Positions 25,920 through 34,869 are shown, counted from the stretch's first letter. The stretch: DNA of 64,000 nt from JAFEDN01 sp965651935 (GCA_965651935.1 CBFGTC010000008.1:1-64000), one strand, 5' to 3'. The notes: generated by a model not told the origin, from the letters alone. Numbers and translations are program-made.

Positions 25920-26711
25920 ATGGAACCCTTGCAGCATCAACGCATCCGAGCCGAGCTTGGGAATTATGCACAAAATCTTCTTAAGGAATTGATTATTTTA
26001 GAAAATGTGGATTCTACTAATGATTACTTGTTGAGAACTCAACGAGCCGAACCCATTGCTTGTTTTGCTGAACGTCAAAGCGCAGGAAAAGGTCAGCATG
26101 GCAAGAGTTGGCATTCTCCTCGAGGCCAGATATATTTCTCGTTAATGTGGCAGTTTTCCAAAACTGCTTTGGATATAATGGGGTTAAGCCTGGTGGTAGC
26201 TATAGCCACTGCACGGACTTTGATGATGTATGGTTTGGGGGCCGCGGCATCGAAACTCACTCTTAAATGGCCTAACGACGTCTACGTGGATGGAAAAAAA
26301 TTAGCCGGTATTTTAGTCGAATCTTTCACTCTTGCCACTGGAAAACAAAACTGCATTATTGGAATCGGTCTCAATATTTGCCATGCTCCCGACAGTGGAT
26401 TAATTGATCAACCCTGGATTAGTTTGGAGCAAATACTAGGACAGGTTGTCAATCGAAACCGCTTTGCCGGCATGTTATTAAATCAATTAATACTGGCTTT
26501 GGTCCAGTTTAACGATGAAGGACTTTCACCCTTTCAAGAAGAATGGCGAATGCTAGATTGGTTTTATGATAAAAAAATTGTACTCCGCACTCCACAAAGC
26601 AGTCTGACCGGTATCGCCAAAGGGATTTCAGCACGGGGAGAGCTGATTTTGATTGATGAAAATCAACATAAACATCTTTGCCATAGCGGCTCAGTGAGAT
26701 TAGCGGTCTGA
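25920..26711 (+). CDS. birA: Biotin-protein ligase, catalytic and C-terminal domains only
   Basis: Attaches biotin to the acetyl-CoA carboxylase carrier protein. At 263 residues it lacks the N-terminal winged helix of bifunctional E. coli BirA, so it should not repress bio genes. VDSTNDYLL (30-38), KWPNDVYVDGKKLAGILVES (116-135) and the catalytic Lys116 are normal. The adenylate-binding loop reads GKGQHGKSW (56-64) where the family normally has GRGRxGRxW, so several arginines are replaced. The C-terminal SH3-like domain is intact (ARGELILIDENQHKHLCHSGSVRL). Its end overlaps the dedA-type gene by 12 bases in convergent orientation. Confidence 0.92.
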   Translation: MEPLQHQRIRAELGNYAQNLLKELIILENVDSTNDYLLRTQRAEPIACFAERQSAGKGQHGKSWHSPRGQIYFSLMWQFSKTALDIMGLSLVVAIATARTLMMYGLGAAASKLTLKWPNDVYVDGKKLAGILVESFTLATGKQNCIIGIGLNICHAPDSGLIDQPWISLEQILGQVVNRNRFAGMLLNQLILALVQFNDEGLSPFQEEWRMLDWFYDKKIVLRTPQSSLTGIAKGISARGELILIDENQHKHLCHSGSVRLAV

Positions 26712-27299
26712 TTTTGAACAATATCTTTTTTTTACCACATGAAATAATGGTGGTAAAATGGAAATGATCATGATAATTAAGATTAAAGGTAAAATATATT
26801 TATCAATATTGGGTACCGTGGATCCCAAATAATAGCCAGCAATGCAAATTCCTCCGCACCACAAACAACCGCCGACAATATTATAAAAAGCGAAACGGCG
26901 ATGTGTCATCTCCGCCATTCCCGCTACAATGGGTAAAAAGGTACGCACAATGGGCATTAATCGACCGATTACCAGAGCTTTCCCTCCATGTTTCTCGTAG
27001 AATTCATGTGCGTCCAGCAGGTAACGTTTTTTAAACCAAACGGAATCAGGTCGGCGCAGTAACCAATGCCCAATTTTGTCGCCGTACCAATAAGCGAGCG
27101 CATAACCCAAAATAGCGGCGGTAATGAGTAGCGGAGTGAGTATAAAAATATTAAAAACTTGCTGTGAAGCCAATAATCCTGCGGCAAATAAAAGACTGTC
27201 TCCGGGCAAAAAGAAACCCACAAATAAACCGGTTTCCGAAAAAATGATGGCGGTTAATCCGATATAACCGGCGGCCCGGGTTAATTGCACAATATCCAT
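26700..27299 (-). CDS. DedA family membrane protein
   Basis: A 199-residue inner-membrane protein of the DedA/SNARE-associated family, whose members are linked to undecaprenyl or phospholipid flipping and membrane homeostasis. The family motif FVGFFLPGDSLLFAAGLLAS (about 27-46) and the arginine motif GRLMPIVRTFLPIVAGMAEM (about 112-131) are both present. Five to six hydrophobic helices and a basic C-terminus follow the usual plan. It lies 8 bases downstream of the BamE-like gene, so the two are likely co-transcribed. The specific DedA subgroup is not assigned. Confidence 0.9.
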   Translation of the reverse strand: MDIVQLTRAAGYIGLTAIIFSETGLFVGFFLPGDSLLFAAGLLASQQVFNIFILTPLLITAAILGYALAYWYGDKIGHWLLRRPDSVWFKKRYLLDAHEFYEKHGGKALVIGRLMPIVRTFLPIVAGMAEMTHRRFAFYNIVGGCLWCGGICIAGYYLGSTVPNIDKYILPLILIIMIISILPPLFHVVKKRYCSKSDR

Positions 27300-27307
27300 G
27301 TCACTCC

Positions 27308-27781
27308 TTAATGCGGTTTCGACGGATTTTTGAAAGCAGCCCCTGAAGTCACATCCACATTGACAATTTTATTCAATCGATCGTAGTAAACGTGATAAAT
27401 GATTAAATGGGTGCGCTGTTCCGCCAGCCGGGCTTGTCTTATCACCACGGAAGTACCCATGGTGACCCAAGCCAAAGCGATATTGCGAGCCCGTGGGGAA
27501 GGATTCACATACTTAGAACCGTCACCTAAAAAAATATAAACATCTTGAATCTTCCCATTTTTAAAATCGCTGCCGTTTGGTGAGCCAAATGCTTTAAGCA
27601 CATTATTTCTGGTGTTGCCTATCTTGAACACCCCTTTTTTATATTTGATATGGGGGTTTTTATGAGTAAAAGATTCTTTTATCGCTTCCGGGCTGTAACG
27701 GCTTTCAGCCCAGGCGGGTAAATTACAAAAACTGCTTAACAAAAGCAGAAAAGTAATAATCAATACCTTATTTTTAATCAT
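27308..27781 (-). CDS. Exported protein with BamE-like motif
   Basis: A 157-residue protein with a signal peptide (1-25, cleavage near PAWA-ES). The mature part contains FKIGNTRNNVLKAFGSPNGS (about 52-71), close to the GMTxxxVxxxLGxP pattern of SmpA/OmlA (BamE) domains, then VYIFLGDGSKY and HLIIYHVYYDRLNKIVNVDV, which follow the beta-strand plan of that fold. There is a Cys at about 19 but no proper lipobox, so it is probably a soluble periplasmic protein rather than a lipoprotein. It is unlikely to be BamE itself, because an extra segment of about 25 residues sits between strands. Confidence 0.6.
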   Translation of the reverse strand: MIKNKVLIITFLLLLSSFCNLPAWAESRYSPEAIKESFTHKNPHIKYKKGVFKIGNTRNNVLKAFGSPNGSDFKNGKIQDVYIFLGDGSKYVNPSPRARNIALAWVTMGTSVVIRQARLAEQRTHLIIYHVYYDRLNKIVNVDVTSGAAFKNPSKPH

Positions 27782-27924
27782 GCTTACTCTTCACATTTTA
27801 ATTTCAAAGGAATAAGTATACTCAACATCGGTCGTAAGCTCAAAATCAGCATTATGCCCGGTATAGTCAAAACCAATATATCTGATTAAAATGACGTTTA
27901 TTTTCATTTTCTCTTAGGAATTTT

Positions 27925-29154
27925 ATGCTAGCGATGTTGATCAGCGCGTTTTTCCCTACTCTAGCTGTGGCGCTATTCGCCTTTTATTGCCGTGAAAAAT
28001 TTAAATCACAGCAACAACAGCACCATTCCGCTCAGGAACTCTGGCAACAAGTTAATTTACAGCGCCAAGAAATTCAACAGATGTTGAAGAATCAGGAAAA
28101 AGAGCAGTATGAACAAAGACAAAAATTTGATCAACACCAAATCCAAAGCTTAAGCCTTCTTCAAGAAAGTTTACAAAAGGCCTTCCAAGAAGTAAGAAAC
28201 CAAATCAACCTCAATCTCAATCAAAATACCGATCACTTAAGCCATCGCATGAAAGAATTGACTCAGGAAGTCAGCCTGCATTTGCGGCAAATTAGCAGTG
28301 AAGTGGATAGGCAATTAGCCAGTGGTTTTGAAAAATCCACTGCCACTTTTGCCGATGTGATGAAACGTTTAATTATCATTGACGAAGCTCAAAAAAAAAT
28401 CACTGAATTGTCGAGCAGTGTTGTCAATCTAAAAGAAATTTTGGTGGATAAACGCTCACGTGGCGCATTTGGTGAGGTGCAATTAGCTAATTTAATTAGA
28501 AATCTAATCCCGGAAAATCATTTTTCCTTACAACATAGCTTAAGTAATGGTAAACGAGTGGATTGTCTACTGATCCTGCCCTCTCCCTCAGAAAATATTG
28601 CCATCGACGCTAAATTTCCTTTGGAAAGTTATCGGTTAATGCAAGCGCCGGATTTATCTGAAACGAATAAGCGACAAATCGAGCAACAATTTCGCTTGGA
28701 TATCCGCCGGCATATCGAAGATATTGCCGAAAAATACATATCGCCTCCCGAAACGACGGATGGAGCGGTCATGTTCATTCCCGCAGAAGCAATTTTTGCC
28801 GAAATACACGCCCATTTTCCTGATTTAGTAGAATTGGCATACCGCCATAAGGTATGGATGGTTTCGCCTACCACCATGATGGCGGTATTAACCACCGCAA
28901 AAGCCGTATTAAAAGATGCGGCTACGCGTAAACAAGTTCATTTAATCCAACAACATCTAAGCGCACTGGCCAAAGATTTTTCGCGCTTTGAAGATCGCAT
29001 GGACAATTTGGCTAAACATATTCAAAAGGCCCAGCAAGATGTTGAACAAGTGCATCTCACTTCTAAAAAAATCTCTAATCGGTTTAATAAAATCGAACAA
29101 GTGGAGCTTTCTGAAAAACTGGAACCGGTTAATTTATCGCTTCTATCAGAATAA
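27925..29154 (+). CDS. rmuC: DNA recombination protein RmuC
   Basis: Predicted nuclease-fold protein that limits inversions at short inverted repeats. The 409 residues comprise an N-terminal membrane anchor (2-22), a long Gln/Glu-rich coiled coil (about 28-160) and the RmuC domain with GAFGEVQLANLIRNLIP (about 181-197), CLLILPSPSENIAIDAKFPLESY and MVSPTTMMAVL. Length is somewhat shorter than the 475 residues of E. coli RmuC but within the family range. It stands alone, converging on kdsB. Confidence 0.94.
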   Translation: MLAMLISAFFPTLAVALFAFYCREKFKSQQQQHHSAQELWQQVNLQRQEIQQMLKNQEKEQYEQRQKFDQHQIQSLSLLQESLQKAFQEVRNQINLNLNQNTDHLSHRMKELTQEVSLHLRQISSEVDRQLASGFEKSTATFADVMKRLIIIDEAQKKITELSSSVVNLKEILVDKRSRGAFGEVQLANLIRNLIPENHFSLQHSLSNGKRVDCLLILPSPSENIAIDAKFPLESYRLMQAPDLSETNKRQIEQQFRLDIRRHIEDIAEKYISPPETTDGAVMFIPAEAIFAEIHAHFPDLVELAYRHKVWMVSPTTMMAVLTTAKAVLKDAATRKQVHLIQQHLSALAKDFSRFEDRMDNLAKHIQKAQQDVEQVHLTSKKISNRFNKIEQVELSEKLEPVNLSLLSE

Positions 29155-29234
29155 ATGTAATTAGCCGGATTCTGAGGTAAATTATCCGATTTAACTTCTT
29201 TGCCATTGATAAAATGAGGAATGTTATAGCGCAT
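29155..29234 (-). pseudogene. Probable 5' remnant of an aldehyde dehydrogenase gene (MmsA-like)
   Basis: On the minus strand an ATG at 29234 opens MRYNIPHFINGKEV, then NLPQNPANY, and within 26 codons the frame runs into the antisense of the rmuC 3' end. The IPHFINGK start followed by a QNPA block is how many (methylmalonate-semialdehyde) aldehyde dehydrogenases begin. It seems that only the first codons survive, cut by a deletion that ends at rmuC. The match is short, so chance is not excluded. Confidence 0.35.
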
Positions 29235-29257
29235 CCTGCGATTCCCAAAATTTAACC

Positions 29258-29279
29258 AGGGAGAATAGCGATTCTCCCT
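29258..29279 (-). terminator. Candidate terminator hairpin downstream of kdsB
   Basis: AGGGAGAAT pairs perfectly with ATTCTCCCT around a four-base loop. On the minus strand it follows the kdsB stop by 21 bases and is followed by GGTTAAATTTT, a weak U-run. It sits between converging rmuC and kdsB and may act on both. Confidence 0.5.
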
Positions 29280-29300
29280 AGGACCTCCCTTTTACCGGAG

Positions 29301-30053
29301 TTAGCTAGCATATTGAAGAATTTTTTGTAAATCTTCCGGAGTATTAACTTCAGGTGGCATGCGTTCTTTGGAAATCACCATGTGCATTCGACTGCCATTC
29401 CAAAGTATGCGCAATTGCTCTAAAGATTCCATTTTTTCCAAGGGAGAAGCAGGCCACTCTATATACTCTTGTAAAAAATTGGCTCGATAAGCATATAAAC
29501 CAATGTGTTTATAGTGCTGATCACTTACCTCCAATTTTTCAGGATTTTGGAATTGTTCAATATCCCAAGGAATGGGCGCACGACTGAAATAAATGGCGTA
29601 ATTCCGCCAGTTTAAAACGACTTTAACCACGGCAGAATTAAACAAATCCGCCCCTTGAGTGATGCGTTCACAAAGAGAACTGATTTTAACATTGTCGTGT
29701 TTTTCTAAATCTTCCGCCACTTGTCGAATGGCTTGGGGGAGAATAAAAGGTTGATCAGCTTGTACATTAACAATAATTTCATCAGGCGCATAATCTAGCG
29801 CCAATGCCGCTTCGGCAATACGTTCAGTGCCGGATTGGTGATCCGACGAAGTCATGCAAACTTTCGCTCCGAACCCCTGAGCCGTTTTGCTGACTTTAGG
29901 ATTATCAGTGGCAATGACCACACTATCTGCACCACTTTCCATGGCGCGCTCATAAACGTGCTGCAACATCGTTTTGCCTTTGATATCAACCAAAACTTTA
30001 CCCGGCATTCGAGTTGAATCGAAGCGAGCCGGAATAATTACTCGAAACTCCAT
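29301..30053 (-). CDS. kdsB: 3-deoxy-manno-octulosonate cytidylyltransferase
   Basis: Activates KDO as CMP-KDO for the LPS inner core. The 250 residues contain the nucleotidyltransferase start VIIPARFDSTRMPGKVL (5-21), VVIATDNPKV, NVQADQPFI (the metal-binding region, about 95-103), YFSRAPIPW (about 154-162) and HIGLYAYR (about 187-194). The ATG overlaps the stop of the upstream Trm112-like gene as TGATG, matching the ycaR-kdsB order seen in other gammaproteobacteria. Confidence 0.97.
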   Translation of the reverse strand: MEFRVIIPARFDSTRMPGKVLVDIKGKTMLQHVYERAMESGADSVVIATDNPKVSKTAQGFGAKVCMTSSDHQSGTERIAEAALALDYAPDEIIVNVQADQPFILPQAIRQVAEDLEKHDNVKISSLCERITQGADLFNSAVVKVVLNWRNYAIYFSRAPIPWDIEQFQNPEKLEVSDQHYKHIGLYAYRANFLQEYIEWPASPLEKMESLEQLRILWNGSRMHMVISKERMPPEVNTPEDLQKILQYAS

Positions 30054-30232
30054 CAGACCACCTCCTGATCCGTTAAGCGCCGTGCTTCATCAATTAACAT
30101 AATAGGGATGTCATCCCGAATCGGATAAGCCAATTTATCAATACGGCAAATTAATTCTTGTTGAATAGGCTCAAATACTAAACGCCCTTTACACAAAGGA
30201 CAAGCTAAAATATCTAATAATTTTTTGTCCAC
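30053..30232 (-). CDS. ycaR: Trm112/UPF0434 family zinc-ribbon protein
   Basis: A 59-residue protein starting at GTG 30232, with AAAGGGGG just upstream. It reads VDKKLLDILACPLCKGRL, with a CPLC knuckle at about 11-14. LICRIDKLAYPIRDDIPIML follows, which is the conserved Y-P-I-R/E-D-G/D-I-P core of the family, and it ends EARRLTDQEVV. The second metal half is reduced to a single cysteine, as in other bacterial members. Function is unknown in bacteria. It is too short for routine gene callers that use a 60-residue limit. Confidence 0.93.
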   Translation of the reverse strand: MDKKLLDILACPLCKGRLVFEPIQQELICRIDKLAYPIRDDIPIMLIDEARRLTDQEVV

Positions 30233-30313
30233 ACTTCCCCCCTTTCAAACTCAGGATAAGGACAGCGCTTAAATGTATCATGATTTTCACAATAATCAAT
30301 AGGAAATTTAAAA

Positions 30314-30363
30314 CAAAAAAAAGACCTTCACGCCACGCATTGCGTGCTGGTTTACCATGAAGT
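30314..30363 (-). terminator. Terminator after tRNA-Pro
   Basis: On the minus strand CTTCA and TGAAG close a stem-loop that contains a second perfect dyad, CACGCA-A-TGCGTG (30334-30346). It is followed by a run of eight U (A run at 30315-30322). It starts about 10 bases after the tRNA 3' end. Confidence 0.7.
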
Positions 30364-30372
30364 TTTATTGTT

Positions 30373-30446
<74 letters not shown>

Positions 30447-30453
30447 AAAATGA

Positions 30454-30840
30454 TTACAAAGTTTCCAACTCGTCAGCTAATGCTTCTAACTCTTGAATGG
30501 CTTGACGAATCACTATACTAGCCTGTCCACTGCCGTTTGTTTTTGCATCAACAGACGGCTCTATCAATAACTGTCTAGCACCTTCAATAGTAAAACCCCG
30601 CTCATAAAGTAATTCCCGGATTTTACGCACTAAAAGCACTTCCGCTCTCTGATAATAACGCCGATTGCCACGACGTTTTGAGGGACTGAGTTGTTCAAAC
30701 TCTTGTTCCCAATAACGTAATACATGCGGCTTTAATTGGCACAAATAAGCCACTTCACCTATAGTGAAGTAAAGCTTTTCAGGTATTTCAGGCAACTGAT
30801 CACTTTTGGTCAGCCCCACCTTGCGTTTCTGAACCAGCAT
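30454..30840 (-). CDS. MerR family transcriptional regulator
   Basis: DNA-binding protein of 128 residues. The MerR winged helix is FTIGEVAYLCQLKPHVLRYWEQEF (start about 26; family core HVLRYWEQEF at about 39-48), followed by RRGNRRYYQRAEVLLVRKIRELLYERGFT and a short helical C-terminus. This small MerR protein downstream of pheST-ihfA is conserved through gammaproteobacteria; its effector is unknown. It has no metal-binding cysteine loop, so it is not CueR- or MerR-like in function. The ATG lies inside ihfA (41-base overlap) with AAAGG upstream. Confidence 0.93.
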   Translation of the reverse strand: MLVQKRKVGLTKSDQLPEIPEKLYFTIGEVAYLCQLKPHVLRYWEQEFEQLSPSKRRGNRRYYQRAEVLLVRKIRELLYERGFTIEGARQLLIEPSVDAKTNGSGQASIVIRQAIQELEALADELETL

Positions 30841-31123
30841 AATGTTCTACCTTTGAACGAAGCTTATGTCCAGCATGGAAAGTAACCACTCGACGGGCTG
30901 TGATTGGAATTTCTTCGCCCGTTTTAGGATTACGACCAGGTCGTTGTTTTTTATCACGTAAATTAAAATTGCCAAATCCTGACAATTTAACCGACTCTCC
31001 ATGCTCCAAAGATTGCCGGATCTCTTCAAAAAATAATTCTATCAACTCTTTTGCTTCACGTTTGTTTAATCCCATCACATTAAACAAATGCTCTGCTAAA
31101 TCTGCTTTGGTGAGCGCCGCCAT
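30800..31123 (-). CDS. ihfA: Integration host factor subunit alpha
   Basis: DNA-bending HU-family protein. I start at the ATG at 31123 (107 residues, MAALTKADLAEHLF...), which has GAGG at 8 bases. The ATG at 31129 overlaps the pheT stop but has the ribosome site touching it. Conserved features: VKLSGFGNFNLRDKKQRPGRNPKTG (the beta-arm Pro region near 65-75) and ARRVVTFHAGHKLRSKVE. It lies in the pheST-ihfA-merR operon as in E. coli. Confidence 0.97.
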   Translation of the reverse strand: MAALTKADLAEHLFNVMGLNKREAKELIELFFEEIRQSLEHGESVKLSGFGNFNLRDKKQRPGRNPKTGEEIPITARRVVTFHAGHKLRSKVEHYAGSETQGGADQK

Positions 31124-31125
31124 GT

Positions 31126-33507
31126 TCACATCCTCAATTTTGCGTTAAACTTTTCTTCTAAGTTGTTAATCATTTTTTCAACAACTTCTTGAATTTCCTC
31201 ATCCTTTAAAGTGCGGGTTGCATCTTGAAATGTTAATCCTAATGCAATGCTTTTATAGCCTTTCTCAATATTGTGCCCTTGATAGACATCAAATATTTGC
31301 ACATTCTGCAAAAGTTTTCCAGCTTTGTCGACAATAAATTTTTCCACATCACCTGCGGATATATTCTGCTCTAAAATGATGGCAATGTCACGACGCACGC
31401 CCGGAAATTTAGAAATATTTTTAAAATTAGGTATTTGCGATTCACTTATAATGTCATACTTCAATTCAAAAACGTAAATTGGGCCTGATAATTGGCATTT
31501 CTCGATAATGGCAGGATGCAATGCCCCTACGCGACCCACGACTACGTTATTGCTCATAAGTTGAGCGCTTTGACCTGGATGCAATATGGGGGACATCGCT
31601 TTTTCCCAAGAAAAATGGCATTTTTTAGTTAGTCCCAAGAGAGCTTCCACATCCGCTTTAATATCAAAGAAATCTAATGCTCTCGACTCTATACCCCATT
31701 GTTCTGAATAAGCTGGGCCGCTAACCACACCTGCTAACATCATAATTTGCAACGGCTCTTCCATAGGAGGGAAGAAACATAAACCTGTTTCAAACAGACG
31801 CACTTGAGAAATTTGACGATTTTGATTGTATTGAAGTGCTTGCAGTAAACCAGGCCATAAACTGGTACGCATTACACTCATTTCAGTGGAAATCGGATTG
31901 GCTAAATGTAGCGGTTTATGGTCAGGGTCTAACCACTCTTGCCAACGAGGATTGACAAAGCTATAGGTAATGGCTTCGCTGTACCCACGATCAATCAGTA
32001 AATCAAAAATCCGTTTAAGTGGAATCTTTGCTCCTGAATGAGGAGGTATACTCATGGGGGAAGTTAACGTTTGCAAAGGAATGAGATGGTAACCACGCAA
32101 ACGTCCCAATTCTTCTATTAAATCAATTTCTGAATTAATGTCGAAACGATAACTGGGCGCTTGAACTTCCCAGGCATTTTCCTTACTTTGACTAAAATTC
32201 ATACCCAAAGCTCGCAAAATAGCTTCCACCTGCTGATTGGTGAAATCCAGTCCTAAGATGCGAGAAATTTGTGGCTTCCTTAATGAAATAATGTGTTGTT
32301 GCATCAAAGCATCCGTTTGCTCAACTTCGATTATAGGACCTGCTTGACCGCCAGTAATTTCTAACAACAATTGTGTTGCTCTTTCTAAAGCCTTTCGAGG
32401 CAAGCAGCTATCGACTCCTCGAGCAAATCGATAAGAGGCATCGGTTTGTAAATTATGGTGTCTGGCGCTTAAGCTTAACGGTATGGGAATGAAGAAAGCG
32501 CTTTCTAAAAACAGGTCTTCTGTCTGCTCACTGACTCCTGAGGCTGCGCCACCCATAATGCCAGCTAAGGCCAGCGCTTGGTGATGATCCGCAATAATGA
32601 GATCATTACTGGTCAAAGTAAGTGATTTTGTATCCAACAAAGTGATTTTCTCACCCGGTTTAGCTAATCTCACTTCGATCCCTTGTTGAATATTTTTTAA
32701 ATCAAACGCATGTAAAGGCTGGCCCAATTCCAGCATGACATAATTTGTCACGTCTACCACCGGATGGATGCTGCGCATACCACTGCGGCGCAGCCGTTCC
32801 ACCATCCACATAGGAGTTTGCGCTGGCCGGCGGATTTGGCGTATCACCCGTCCTAAATAACGTGGACAGCGATCGGCGGCGGTGACTTCCACGGTTAACG
32901 TATCCGGTATTGTCGCTTTAACCTGAGAAACATTTGCACTTATGGCATTAATCTTAAGTAATGCAGCAACTTCTCGCGCTAAGCCATTGATACTTAAACA
33001 ATCACCACGATTGGGAGGAATAGCCAAATCCATGATTTCATCATTTAAATTCAAATAATCACGCAGATTTTGACCTATTGGCGCATCAGCAGGCAACTCC
33101 AGAATATGTCCTGCGTCAGCTTCTCCTAAACCCAATTCTTGGGCAGAACAGATCATGCCTTGAGAAGGCTGTCCGCGTAATTGAGTGGCTTTAATATGGA
33201 TATTTCCTGGAAGTTGAGCGCCTACGGTAGCCACGGCGACTTTTAAGCCTGGACGAACATTCACACCTCCACATACGATAGGGAGTATTTCGTTGTTGCT
33301 GATATTCACTCGACAGCAGTGTAAACGGGCTGCATCGGGATGTTGAGATTCGCTTTCAATTAGTCCTATTATTACACCACTAAATTGACCAGAGGCAGGC
33401 TGTAAAGACTCCACTTCTAATCCACCCATAATCAAGGCAGAGGCCAAACTCTCTGAATCCACTGATTTATCTAAATTTTCTTGAAGCCATTTGGTGCTAA
33501 ATTTCAT
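31126..33507 (-). CDS. pheT: Phenylalanyl-tRNA synthetase beta subunit
   Basis: Editing and tRNA-binding subunit of the tetrameric PheRS. At 793 residues it carries an N-terminal EMAP-like tRNA-binding domain (about 40-150), the B3/4 editing domain with FARGVDSCLPRKALERATQLL, the B5 domain, the inactive class II-like core and a C-terminal FDX-ACB domain (FPGVRRDIAIILEQN at about 700). The start follows pheS by 10 bases. Confidence 0.98.
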   Translation of the reverse strand: MKFSTKWLQENLDKSVDSESLASALIMGGLEVESLQPASGQFSGVIIGLIESESQHPDAARLHCCRVNISNNEILPIVCGGVNVRPGLKVAVATVGAQLPGNIHIKATQLRGQPSQGMICSAQELGLGEADAGHILELPADAPIGQNLRDYLNLNDEIMDLAIPPNRGDCLSINGLAREVAALLKINAISANVSQVKATIPDTLTVEVTAADRCPRYLGRVIRQIRRPAQTPMWMVERLRRSGMRSIHPVVDVTNYVMLELGQPLHAFDLKNIQQGIEVRLAKPGEKITLLDTKSLTLTSNDLIIADHHQALALAGIMGGAASGVSEQTEDLFLESAFFIPIPLSLSARHHNLQTDASYRFARGVDSCLPRKALERATQLLLEITGGQAGPIIEVEQTDALMQQHIISLRKPQISRILGLDFTNQQVEAILRALGMNFSQSKENAWEVQAPSYRFDINSEIDLIEELGRLRGYHLIPLQTLTSPMSIPPHSGAKIPLKRIFDLLIDRGYSEAITYSFVNPRWQEWLDPDHKPLHLANPISTEMSVMRTSLWPGLLQALQYNQNRQISQVRLFETGLCFFPPMEEPLQIMMLAGVVSGPAYSEQWGIESRALDFFDIKADVEALLGLTKKCHFSWEKAMSPILHPGQSAQLMSNNVVVGRVGALHPAIIEKCQLSGPIYVFELKYDIISESQIPNFKNISKFPGVRRDIAIILEQNISAGDVEKFIVDKAGKLLQNVQIFDVYQGHNIEKGYKSIALGLTFQDATRTLKDEEIQEVVEKMINNLEEKFNAKLRM

Positions 33508-33517
33508 AGTCGGTTTG

Positions 33518-34501
33518 TTAAAATTGGGTTAATAGACGTAGATCGTTCTCGAATAGTAGGCGTAAATCGGGAATAGCGTATTTTAACATCGCTAAACGAT
33601 CTAGACCTAAACCAAATGCAAACCCCGTGTATTTGTCCGGATCAATTCCGACATTCCTCAAAACTTGAGGATGCACCATACCGCATCCCAAGATCTCCAA
33701 CCATCCTCCGTCGATTTTGCGAATATCGACTTCAGCGGAGGGTTCGGTAAAAGGAAAAAAACTGGGACGAAAGCGAAACTCCAATTGTTTTTCAAAAAAT
33801 TTTTCTAAAAAATCTTGCAATACGGCTTTCAGATGTCCCATGTTGCATTCGGTATCGACTACCAATCCTTCTAACTGATGGAACATGGGGGTGTGGGTTT
33901 GGTCGTAATCACAGCGATAAACTCTTCCTAAAGTAATGACTCTAAGCGGTGGTTGACGTTGTTCCATGGTTCGTATCTGAACATTGGAAGTGTGTGTTCT
34001 CAACAATAATTTGTTTGGAAAGAAGAAGGTATCGTGGCTATCACGCGCAGGATGATGACTGGGTATATTCAACGCTTCAAAGTTATGGTAGTCGTCTTCA
34101 ATCTCGGGCCCGTCAGCCACGCTAAAACCCATCGCCGTAAATAACTCAATGACACGCAAGCGCACTTGCGTGACTGGATGAAGAGAACCCAAAAGCTGAC
34201 CTCTTCCAGGGAGGGTAATATCTACTTTTTCTTCCTGTAATTTCCGTTTAAGGACTTGCTCTTGCAAAACGATTTCTTGTTTTGATAAGGCATCCTGTAA
34301 CTCGAGTTTGGCTTGATTGATAATTTTACCCATTTTTGGGCGGTCCGCCACTGGCAAATCCGATACGGATTTTAATAAAGCCGTTAACTGACCTTTTTTT
34401 CCGAGGTAATGAATCCGCAATTGCTCAACTGCTTCCGGTTCAGTTGCCTTAGCAATTGCGGCTTTGGCCTCATCTAATAATGCGGCGAGGTCTTTTTGCA
34501 T
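33518..34501 (-). CDS. pheS: Phenylalanyl-tRNA synthetase alpha subunit
   Basis: Catalytic subunit charging tRNA-Phe. The 327 residues comprise an N-terminal coiled coil (about 1-85), class II motif 1 (HPVTQVRLRVIELFTAMGF), motif 2 (RTHTSNVQIRTM and RVITLGRVYRCDYDQTHTPMFHQLEG), and motif 3 (GFAFGLGLDRLAMLKY near 300). It follows rplT by 11 bases in the standard infC-rpmI-rplT-pheST order. Confidence 0.98.
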   Translation of the reverse strand: MQKDLAALLDEAKAAIAKATEPEAVEQLRIHYLGKKGQLTALLKSVSDLPVADRPKMGKIINQAKLELQDALSKQEIVLQEQVLKRKLQEEKVDITLPGRGQLLGSLHPVTQVRLRVIELFTAMGFSVADGPEIEDDYHNFEALNIPSHHPARDSHDTFFFPNKLLLRTHTSNVQIRTMEQRQPPLRVITLGRVYRCDYDQTHTPMFHQLEGLVVDTECNMGHLKAVLQDFLEKFFEKQLEFRFRPSFFPFTEPSAEVDIRKIDGGWLEILGCGMVHPQVLRNVGIDPDKYTGFAFGLGLDRLAMLKYAIPDLRLLFENDLRLLTQF

Positions 34502-34512
34502 GATAAACGAGC

Positions 34513-34869
34513 TTATTGCAACGCTTTTTGGGCGGTACGCGCTAATTGGGCGAAAGCGGTAGCATCATTTAATGCCAGGTCTGCCAAAATTTTTCGATCA
34601 ATATTAATATTGGCTTTTTTCAGGCCATTCATCAAACGGCTATAAGACAGACCATGTATGCGCGCACCCGCGTTGATACGGACAATCCACAACGCGCGAA
34701 ATTGGCGTTTATTTTGTCGACGGTCTCGATAAGCGTATTGAGCCGCTTTAATAACGGCTTGTTTGGCAGTACGATAAATTCGACTGCGTGCACCGTAATA
34801 GCCTTTGGCTTCATTTAATACTTTTTTGTGGCGGGCACGTGCCTGCACACCTCTTTTCACTCTGGGCAT
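34513..34869 (-). CDS. rplT: 50S ribosomal protein L20
   Basis: The 118 residues, MPRVKRGVQARARHKKVL to the end, match the universal L20 length and sequence plan, including GYYGARSRIYRTAKQAV and FRALWIVRINAGAR. It is an assembly protein for the 50S subunit and, in E. coli, represses rpmI-rplT translation. It begins 12 bases after rpmI. Confidence 0.98.
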   Translation of the reverse strand: MPRVKRGVQARARHKKVLNEAKGYYGARSRIYRTAKQAVIKAAQYAYRDRRQNKRQFRALWIVRINAGARIHGLSYSRLMNGLKKANINIDRKILADLALNDATAFAQLARTAQKALQ

